From NCBI GenBank assembly GCA_030150795.1, contig JASLFF010000093.1, forward strand, positions 1 through 5,996: a stretch of DNA of 5,996 bases, written 5' to 3'. The position numbers and the translations under genes are program-made. Positions 1 through 5,996 of this stretch are shown here, piece after piece. The notes beneath the pieces are model-generated. The model made no database searches and was not told the DNA's origin. It saw nothing but the letters and a program-made list of their open reading frames with translations. Source of the stretch: Terriglobales bacterium. GTDB taxonomy: Bacteria; Acidobacteriota; Terriglobia; Terriglobales; Gp1-AA117. The first letter of the stretch is position 1. Each line of letters opens with the position of its first letter.

Positions 1-2819
1 TTGTTGTCAACGCGTGAGGCGTTCACGGCAAAGTCAATCATCAAGATGGCATTTTTCTTCACAATGCCGATCAATAGAATAATGCCGATCAACGCAATCA
101 CGTTCAGGTCGTTGCCGGTCAGCATGATCGCCAGAATCGCGCCCACTCCGGCTGAAGGCAGCGTGGACAGAATCGTAATTGGGTGAATCACGCTCTCATA
201 GAGCATGCCCAGCACAATATAGACGGTGATCAATGCAGTCAAAATCAGCAGCGGTTGGCTTTGGGCTGAGTCTTTGAACGCCGCCGCCGTTCCCTGGAAT
301 CCGCCGTGGACGCCAGCCGGAACACCCAGGTCGCGCATGGCAGTTTCCACTACTTTCGCCGCATTGCCCAAAGGCACGTTTGGCGCAAGATTGAATGACA
401 GCGTTACCGCCGGATAAAAGCCCTGATGGTTGACCTGTAGCGCGGTATTCGAAGGCTGGTAGCGGGTAAAGGACGAGAGCGGGACCTCGACTCCCGTCGA
501 AGACTTCACGTAAGTATTGTTGAGCGCGTCCGTGCCCGGCAGGAGCTTGGGATCTACTTCCATCACTACGTGATACTGGTTCAACTGCTTATACATGGTT
601 GAGACCTGTGCCTGCCCAAACGACGAGTACAACGCCGCATCCACCTGCGCCGGTGTAATGCCCAGCCGTGAGGCCGTGTCTCGATCAACAACTACATCAG
701 CCGCCAGGCCTTTGTCCTGCTGGTCAGAGTTCACGTCGCGCAACTCCGGCAGGGAACGCAGCTTGGCCTGGATGCGCGGCGCCCAATAGTTGAGCTCCGG
801 CAAATCTTCGTCCTGGATGGTGTACTGAAACTGGGCGTTGGACTGACGCCCGCCAATCTGCAGGTCCTGTGTGGGAGTGAGGAACAGCGTCGCCCCGGGG
901 ACCACCGCCAGTTTGCCGCGCAAGCGGTTCACGATCTGGTCGGCCGTAACTTTGCGCTCGCTGATCGGCTTCAGCACCACGAACATGCGCCCGGTATTTG
1001 CGCTGCCCTGGCCGCCGGAGAAGCCCACGGCATTATTGACCGCCGGATCAGTAAGCACAATCTTCACATATTGCTGCATCTTGTCCCGGATAGCAGGGAA
1101 AGAGATGTCCTGCTCTGCCTGGATCGCCCCGTTGAGCCGGCCTGTATCCTGCTGGGGGAAGAAACCCTTGGGGGCAATCACGTAGAGATAAATGCTGAGG
1201 GCCGCTGTGCCGATGGTGACTAACAATGTCAAAAACTGATGGCGTAAAACCACGCCCAGGCTCACGCGGTAAACCTTGAGCATTCCATCAAAAGCGCGCT
1301 CGCTGAAACGATAGACACGGCCATGCTTCGTTTCGCTCTCAGGCCGCAGAAATTTTGCGCACAGCATCGGCGTGACCGTAAGCGAAACTACCAGCGATAC
1401 GGCGATGGCCGTGCTCAGCACCACGGCAAACTCACGGAAGAGCCGACCTACCAACCCCTGCATCAGCAGGATGGGAATAAACACCGCGACCAGTGACGTG
1501 CTCATGGAAAGCACGGTAAACCCGATTTCTCTCGCACCGCGGAACGCGGCCTGCACCGGCCCCATGCCCTGTTCCATATAGCGCGTAATGTCTTCCAGCA
1601 CCACGATTGCATCGTCCACCACAAAGCCGGTGGAAATGGCCAGCGCCATCAGGGAGAGATTGTCCACGCTGTAATCCAGCAGATACATCACGCCAAACGT
1701 GCCAATGAGTGAGAGAGGCACGGCCACGCTGGGAATAAACGTGGCGCGCAGGTTCCGCAAAAAAACAAAAACTACCAGCACCACCAGCACAATGGAAATC
1801 AATAGCGTGATCTGGATGTCGGCCACTGACGCGCGAATCGTCGTGGTGCGGTCCAGCGCAACTTCCAGCTTGATACCCGCGGGGATTGAGGCTTGCAGCT
1901 CCGGGATCAGCGCCTTCACGCGGTCCACTGCTTCAATAATGTTGGCGCCCGGCTGGCGGAAAACGATCATCAGCACCGCCGGCTTGCCATTCGCCACGCC
2001 CGTATTGCGGATGTCTTCCACCGAATCCTGCACATCCGCCACATCTTGCAATCGCACCACGCCGCCCGTGGTATTTTTTGCGACGATGATGTTTTTGTAG
2101 TCGTCAGCCAGAAACAGCTGGTCGTTGGCAGTGATTTGCCACGCGTTTACCGGGCCAGAAAATTCCCCTTTCGGTCGGTTTGCATTGGCTGCGCCCAGCG
2201 CCGCGCTCACCTGCTCCACTCCCACTCCCAGCTTGTTTAACAGCGTGGGATTCACTTCAGCCCGCACCGCAGGTCTTGCTCCACCGCCAACAAATACTTG
2301 TCCAATGCCCGCAACCTGTGAAAGCTTTTGGGCCAGTATTGAATCGGCGACGTCATACATACGCGGCTTGGTGACGGTTTCAGAAATTAGCGAGAGGATC
2401 ATGATCGGCGCGTCCGCCGGATTCACCTTGCGCCAGTTCGGGCGTGTGGGCAGATTGGCCGGCAACTGGCCTTGCGCTGCATTAATAGCCGCCTGCACGT
2501 CTCGCGCCGCCGCGTCGATGTTGCGCGAGAGGTCGAACTGCATGGTGATGCTCGTGGACCCCAGCTGGCTCGTTGAAGTCATCTGGTTCACGCCGGCAAT
2601 TCGTCCAAACTGCCGCTCCAGCGGCGTCGCCACAGATGATGCCATCGTTTCCGGACTCGCGCCCGGCAGTCCGGCGTTCACGCTGATTACGGGATACTCA
2701 ACCTGAGGGATCGGCGCTACCGGCAGGCGAAAATATGCCAGGATGCCCGCCATCAATAGACCCGTGGCGAGCAATGACGTGGCCACGGGGCGCCGGATAA
2801 ATGGTGCGGAAATGTTCAT
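1..2819 (-). CDS. mdtC: MdtC-like RND multidrug efflux transporter subunit (3' end truncated by window)
   Basis: Second RND pump subunit, expected to assemble with the upstream MdtB-like protein. My hand translation gives 939 codons from ATG at 2819 to the window edge with no stop. Full-length relatives are ~1025-1045 residues, so TM11, TM12 and the C-tail are missing. The start is chosen because MNISAPFIRRPVATSLL is the normal RND N-terminus, a short cytoplasmic tail ending in RRPVAT before TM1. Layout: TM1 (~12-30), first periplasmic region (~31-335), TM2-TM6 (~339-486), TM7 (~527-549), second periplasmic region (~551-856), TM8-TM10 (~858-927). TM4 has GFVVDDAIVVLED with Asp402-Asp403 (codons 1616-1611). 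TM10 has IVKKNAIL with Lys922 (56-54). LPVAPIPQVEYPVI, LPGASPETMASSVATPLER, ARDVQAAINAAQ and DAPIMIL are MdtC-like rather than MdtB-like. The single cysteine seen is Cys487, at the end of TM6. The ribosome binding site is weak (AGAAAAAGC before ATG). The assignment to MdtC rests on remembered family sequences and gene order. Confidence 0.93.
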   Translation of the reverse strand, partial: MNISAPFIRRPVATSLLATGLLMAGILAYFRLPVAPIPQVEYPVISVNAGLPGASPETMASSVATPLERQFGRIAGVNQMTSTSQLGSTSITMQFDLSRNIDAAARDVQAAINAAQGQLPANLPTRPNWRKVNPADAPIMILSLISETVTKPRMYDVADSILAQKLSQVAGIGQVFVGGGARPAVRAEVNPTLLNKLGVGVEQVSAALGAANANRPKGEFSGPVNAWQITANDQLFLADDYKNIIVAKNTTGGVVRLQDVADVQDSVEDIRNTGVANGKPAVLMIVFRQPGANIIEAVDRVKALIPELQASIPAGIKLEVALDRTTTIRASVADIQITLLISIVLVVLVVFVFLRNLRATFIPSVAVPLSLIGTFGVMYLLDYSVDNLSLMALAISTGFVVDDAIVVLEDITRYMEQGMGPVQAAFRGAREIGFTVLSMSTSLVAVFIPILLMQGLVGRLFREFAVVLSTAIAVSLVVSLTVTPMLCAKFLRPESETKHGRVYRFSERAFDGMLKVYRVSLGVVLRHQFLTLLVTIGTAALSIYLYVIAPKGFFPQQDTGRLNGAIQAEQDISFPAIRDKMQQYVKIVLTDPAVNNAVGFSGGQGSANTGRMFVVLKPISERKVTADQIVNRLRGKLAVVPGATLFLTPTQDLQIGGRQSNAQFQYTIQDEDLPELNYWAPRIQAKLRSLPELRDVNSDQQDKGLAADVVVDRDTASRLGITPAQVDAALYSSFGQAQVSTMYKQLNQYHVVMEVDPKLLPGTDALNNTYVKSSTGVEVPLSSFTRYQPSNTALQVNHQGFYPAVTLSFNLAPNVPLGNAAKVVETAMRDLGVPAGVHGGFQGTAAAFKDSAQSQPLLILTALITVYIVLGMLYESVIHPITILSTLPSAGVGAILAIMLTGNDLNVIALIGIILLIGIVKKNAILMIDFAVNASRVDN

Positions 2820-2946
2820 GCTTTTTCTGAAATCCCGACCCTGAGCTTGCGAAGGGGAGGGAGCCCTATAGCTAGAGAAATCTGAAAGGCCGGATCTCTC
2901 CGTTGCGCGTTACTCTTTCCAAACAATGCTATCTTCTTTGGCAAAC
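2820..2946. other. 127-bp intergenic gap between mdtB-like and mdtC-like genes
   Basis: This is the only noncoding stretch in the window. On the transcribed (minus) strand it runs from just after the mdtB-like TAA to the mdtC-like ATG. It contains a pyrimidine-rich run (CCCTCCCCTTCGC) and a short imperfect inverted repeat, described separately. A tiny 4-bp hairpin (CGGA-GAGA-TCCG) lies near 2892-2903, with no T-run after it, so it does not look like an intrinsic terminator. I found no -35/-10 pair with good spacing and no open frame of note. Co-transcription of the two genes is the simplest reading, since no terminator separates them, but the gap is longer than expected for tightly coupled pump subunits. 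Confidence 0.7.
2839..2856. repeat. Short imperfect inverted repeat in the intergenic gap
   Basis: CCCTGAGCTTGCGAAGGG reads as CCCT / GC / TT / GC / AGGG, with two unpaired positions on each side of the inner GC pair (CCCT pairs with AGGG, GC with GC). It resembles short dispersed palindromes of the type CCCTTCGxCAAGCTCAGGG that are common between genes in several environmental bacterial phyla, notably Chloroflexota. Only one copy is present in the window, so calling it a dispersed repeat is inference from that resemblance. It could also be a weak RNA hairpin in the mRNA leader of the mdtC-like gene, or chance. Confidence 0.4.
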
Positions 2947-5900
2947 TTAATCCCCGCTGGCCTCCGGAGCAATCTCGTTTCCCAGTTGGAACTTTGAGAA
3001 CCGGCTCGCCAGCTTGTCAAACCAGATATAGATCACCGGCGTTGTATAGAGCGTGAACGCCTGACTGAGCAGCAGGCCGCCGATGATCGTGATGCCCAGC
3101 GGATGACGCAGCTCTGATCCCGTGCCGCGCCCAAACGCCAGCGGCACAGCGCCCAGCAGCGCCGCCATGGTAGTCATCATGATCGGGCGGAAGCGCAACA
3201 GGCTGGCCTGATAGATGGCCTCTTCCGGTGGCTTGCCCTGGTTGCGTTCTGCGTCCAGCGCAAAATCGATCATCATAATGGCGTTCTTTTTCACAATGCC
3301 GATCAATAGAATAATTCCTATCAGCGCCACCACGGTCAGGTCATTGCGCGTGAGGATCATCGCCAGAATCGCGCCTACACCGGCTGACGGGAGCGTGGAA
3401 AGAATCGTTACCGGATGAATGTAGCTTTCGTACAGTACACCCAGCACAATGTAGACCGTGATCAGCGCCGCCAGAATCAGCCACGGTTCTGATGCCAGAG
3501 AATTCTGGAACGCTGCTGCCGTTCCCTGGAAGCTGGGATGAATGCTTACCGGCATTCCCATTTCCTGCTCAGCCTGTGCGATTGCCTTAGTCGCTTTGCC
3601 CAATGATTCTCCCGGCGCAAGGTTGAAGGAGATCGTTACCACCGGGAACTGCCCCTGGTGATTGATGGCGAGCGGCGCCGGCGATGTTACAAAGTGGCTG
3701 AAAGTTGAGAGCGGCACCTGCTGGCCAGTCGAGGACTTTACGTAGATGCTGCTTAAGTCGCTGGGATCATCCTGAAATTGCTGCCCCACTTCAAGCACCA
3801 CGTGATACTGATTCAGCTGGGTGAAAATCGTAGAGACTTGGCGTTGGCCAAAAGCGTCATACAGCGTGTCATCTATGTTCTGCGGCAGAATTCCGAACCG
3901 CGCCGCCGTATCTCGATCAATCACCAGGTCGGCTTTCAGTCCGCCATTCTGCTGGTCACTGGCTACGTCGCGCAGCTCCGGCAATGTACGTAGCTTGGCC
4001 AGAATGCGGTTTGACCAGTCGTTCAGTTCGTTGGCATCGGCATCTTCCAGTGAATACTGGAACTGCGTGCGGCTCACGCGGTCTTCCACCGTCAGGTCTT
4101 GCACCGGCTGCATGTATAAGGTGATGCCCTCCACCTGGGCAACTTCCGGTTGCAGGCGGCGGATAATATCTGACGCGGTGTCGCTGCGATCTTCATGCGG
4201 CTTCAGGTTGATCTGTATGCGGCCGCTGTTCTGCGTGGTGTTGGTGCCATCAATGCCGATAAACGATGACAGGCTGGCCACCTCAGGATCTTGCAAAATC
4301 ACCTTGGCCAGTTTCTGCTGGCGCTCAGCCATGGAAGTGAACGAGACGTTTTCCGGCCCTTCTGTAATGCCCAGGATCACTCCCGTATCCTGCACCGGAA
4401 AAAATCCTTTGGGCACGATCACATATAAATACAAGGTCAGCGCCAGCGCCGCCGCCGTCGCCAGCAAAGTAGTGGTCTGATGTTTCAGCACCCAGCGCAG
4501 GGTTGTCCCGTACCACTCAATCACGCGCTCATAGGCGCGTTCAGAGGCCTCGTAAATGCGCCCATGCTTGACCGTCTTGGGGTTTTTCAGCAGCCGCGCT
4601 GCCATCATCGGCGTAAGGGTAAGTGAAACCAGCGCAGAGATTACGATTGTGACGGCCAGCGTCACGGCAAACTCGCGGAAGAGCCGCCCTACAATGTCGC
4701 CCATGAATAGGAGGGGAATTAAAACGGCAATCAGTGAGACCGTCAGTGAAATGATGGTAAAGCCGATCTGCCCCGCGCCCTGCAACGCTGCTTCCATCGA
4801 AGAATGGCCCTCTTCCAGAAAGCGATCGATGTTTTCGATCATCACAATGGCGTCATCCACCACAAAGCCGGTGGAGATGGTGAGCGCCATCAGGGAGAGA
4901 TTGTCCAGGCTGTAGCCCAGCAGGTACATCACCGCAAACGTCCCGACGATTGAAAGCGGCACCGCCACTGCTGGAATAATCGTGGCCGAAAGATTTCTCA
5001 GGAAAAGAAAGATCACCATTACCACCAGGCAGATGGTGAGCATCATTTCAAACTCAACGTCTTTCACTGACGCGCGAATGGTTTCTGTCCGGTCGGTGAG
5101 AACGGCAACCTTTACTGAAGTGGGCAGTCCGGCCTGCAGTTGCGGCAAGACTTTCTTGATGCGGTCTACCACGCTGATGATGTTGGCCCCGGGCTGGCGC
5201 TGTATGTTTACGATGACCGCCGGTGAAAGGTTCATCCACGCAGCCTGTTGGACGTTCTCCGCCCCATCGATGACGGTGGCAACATCGCGCACGCGCACCG
5301 GCGCGCCATTGCGATAAGTAATGATCACGTCCTTGTATTCATTGCCGGAAAGCAGCTGGTCATTCGTTGCAATGGTGAACGCCTGCCGCTGGTTTTCCAG
5401 AATGCCCTTGGCCTGGTCTACGTTCGCTTGCCCCAGGACGGTGCGCAAGTCTTCCAGGCTCAAGCCGTAGGAAGCCAGCGCTGTGGGATTGGCCTGTATC
5501 CGTACTGCCGGCTTTTGTCCGCCGCTTATAGAAACCATTCCCACGCCGGTGAGCTGAGAAATTTTCTGTGCCAGCGTGGTGTCCGCCAGGTCTTCAACCT
5601 TGGAAAGCGGCAGGCTGTCTGAAGTGAGCGCCAGCGTAAGAATTGGCGAGTCCGCCGGATTTACCTTGCTGTAGATCGGTGGATTCGGCAGGTCGCGCGG
5701 CAGGAACGTGGCGGCAGCGTTGATGGCGGCCTGCACTTCCTGCTCCGCAATGTCAATGCTTTGTTCCAGGTTGAATTGCAACGTGATGACTGAGCTGCCA
5801 AAAGAACTGGTAGAGGTCATCTGGCTTAGCCCGGGAACCTGGCCAAACTGCCGCTCCATTGGCGCGGTTACCGATGAAGCCATCACTTCCGGCCCGGCGC

Positions 5901-5996
5901 CCGGATAAAAAGTGATGACCTGAATGGTGGGATAGTCAACCTGGGGAAGGGCAGAGACGGGAAGTTGCAGGTACGCAACGGCCCCAACCAGCAACA
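2947..5996 (-). CDS. mdtB: MdtB-like RND multidrug efflux transporter subunit (5' end truncated by window)
   Basis: Proton-driven inner-membrane RND (HAE1/AcrB-family) pump subunit, expected to work with an MdtC partner, an MdtA-type adaptor and an outer-membrane channel. About 1015 residues are visible, against ~1040 in E. coli MdtB. The first in-frame start-like codon (TTG at 5994) encodes a residue inside TM1, so the true start and the N-terminal tail lie beyond the window. Numbering from that codon: the end of TM1, then LPVSALPQVDYPTIQV (11-26), the first periplasmic porter/docking region to ~315, TM2-TM6 (~317-464), TM7 (~505-527), the second periplasmic region (~530-836) and TM8-TM12 (~838-990). 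TM4 has GFVVDDAIV with the proton-relay Asp380-Asp381 (codons 4857-4852). TM10 has IVKKNAI with Lys903 (3288-3286), equivalent to AcrB K940. The stretches SVTAPMERQFGQ, AEQEVQAAINAA, SKVNPAD and MGDIVGRLFREFA match E. coli MdtB closely as I remember it, which favours MdtB over MdtC or AcrB. The stop is TAA at 2949-2947. Family assignment is firm; strict orthology and substrates are inferred. Confidence 0.94.
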   Translation of the reverse strand, partial: LLVGAVAYLQLPVSALPQVDYPTIQVITFYPGAGPEVMASSVTAPMERQFGQVPGLSQMTSTSSFGSSVITLQFNLEQSIDIAEQEVQAAINAAATFLPRDLPNPPIYSKVNPADSPILTLALTSDSLPLSKVEDLADTTLAQKISQLTGVGMVSISGGQKPAVRIQANPTALASYGLSLEDLRTVLGQANVDQAKGILENQRQAFTIATNDQLLSGNEYKDVIITYRNGAPVRVRDVATVIDGAENVQQAAWMNLSPAVIVNIQRQPGANIISVVDRIKKVLPQLQAGLPTSVKVAVLTDRTETIRASVKDVEFEMMLTICLVVMVIFLFLRNLSATIIPAVAVPLSIVGTFAVMYLLGYSLDNLSLMALTISTGFVVDDAIVMIENIDRFLEEGHSSMEAALQGAGQIGFTIISLTVSLIAVLIPLLFMGDIVGRLFREFAVTLAVTIVISALVSLTLTPMMAARLLKNPKTVKHGRIYEASERAYERVIEWYGTTLRWVLKHQTTTLLATAAALALTLYLYVIVPKGFFPVQDTGVILGITEGPENVSFTSMAERQQKLAKVILQDPEVASLSSFIGIDGTNTTQNSGRIQINLKPHEDRSDTASDIIRRLQPEVAQVEGITLYMQPVQDLTVEDRVSRTQFQYSLEDADANELNDWSNRILAKLRTLPELRDVASDQQNGGLKADLVIDRDTAARFGILPQNIDDTLYDAFGQRQVSTIFTQLNQYHVVLEVGQQFQDDPSDLSSIYVKSSTGQQVPLSTFSHFVTSPAPLAINHQGQFPVVTISFNLAPGESLGKATKAIAQAEQEMGMPVSIHPSFQGTAAAFQNSLASEPWLILAALITVYIVLGVLYESYIHPVTILSTLPSAGVGAILAMILTRNDLTVVALIGIILLIGIVKKNAIMMIDFALDAERNQGKPPEEAIYQASLLRFRPIMMTTMAALLGAVPLAFGRGTGSELRHPLGITIIGGLLLSQAFTLYTTPVIYIWFDKLASRFSKFQLGNEIAPEASGD

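Noticed and set aside
2125..2706. Plus-strand open frame (193 codons) opposite the mdtC-like gene
   Set aside because: It lies wholly within the conserved mdtC-like coding sequence on the other strand. It shows no family resemblance and no upstream signals, so it is treated as a shadow.
1..2819. Possibility that the mdtC-like gene is a broken or frameshifted pseudogene
   Set aside because: Full hand translation from 2819 to the window edge gives 939 codons without a stop, and family motifs continue in one frame to TM10. It is only cut by the window boundary.
2865..2876. TATAG-containing stretch as a -10 element for a separate mdtC-like promoter
   Set aside because: On the minus strand CTATAGGG could pass as a -10, but nothing resembling TTGACA lies 16-18 bases upstream. 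The evidence is too thin to annotate.
2892..2903. Small hairpin CGGA-GAGA-TCCG as a transcription terminator after the mdtB-like gene
   Set aside because: The stem is only 4 bp and is not followed by a run of T, so it does not meet intrinsic terminator criteria.
3821..4480. Long plus-strand open frame (219 codons) opposite the mdtB-like gene
   Set aside because: It is antisense to a well-conserved RND coding region. Its protein is rich in Ser/Arg/Thr with no recognisable domain, as expected for a shadow frame of a GC-rich gene.
4325..5239. Two small minus-strand open frames (4325-4516 and 5054-5239) inside the mdtB-like gene
   Set aside because: They are out of frame with a continuous, conserved transporter reading frame on the same strand and have no independent support.

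Overview
The window carries two adjacent minus-strand genes that fill almost all of it. They encode two different inner-membrane RND transporter subunits of the MdtB/MdtC (YegN/YegO) type of multidrug efflux pump. Read in the direction of transcription, the order is mdtB-like (5996 down to 2947, its first ~20-25 codons cut off by the window edge), a 127-bp intergenic gap, then mdtC-like (2819 down to 1, its last ~90-110 codons cut off by the other edge). I translated the mdtC-like gene by hand. It is open for 939 codons with no frameshift or internal stop, so both genes look intact apart from the window boundaries.

This is the B-then-C order of mdtABC operons. In E. coli, MdtB and MdtC form a B2C heterotrimer that works with the periplasmic adaptor MdtA and an outer-membrane channel (TolC in E. 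coli) to export compounds using the proton gradient. An adaptor gene would be expected just upstream of position 5996, but it lies outside the window. Both subunits keep the Asp-Asp pair of TM4 and the Lys of TM10 that form the RND proton relay, so neither looks like a dead subunit.

The host is a Gram-negative (diderm) bacterium, because tripartite RND pumps span two membranes. Base composition is moderately GC-rich. The proteins are clearly related to enterobacterial MdtB/MdtC but divergent enough that this is not Enterobacteriaceae. A soil lineage such as Acidobacteriota is a guess only.

The 127-bp gap is the only noncoding DNA. It holds a short imperfect inverted repeat and no convincing promoter, terminator or strong Shine-Dalgarno. 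I saw no RNA gene, CRISPR array, mobile element or attachment site. The many open plus-strand frames are antisense shadows of the two transporters. I do not see evidence of a previously undescribed system; the points worth a second look are the gap and the locally very high nucleotide identity between the two paralogues.
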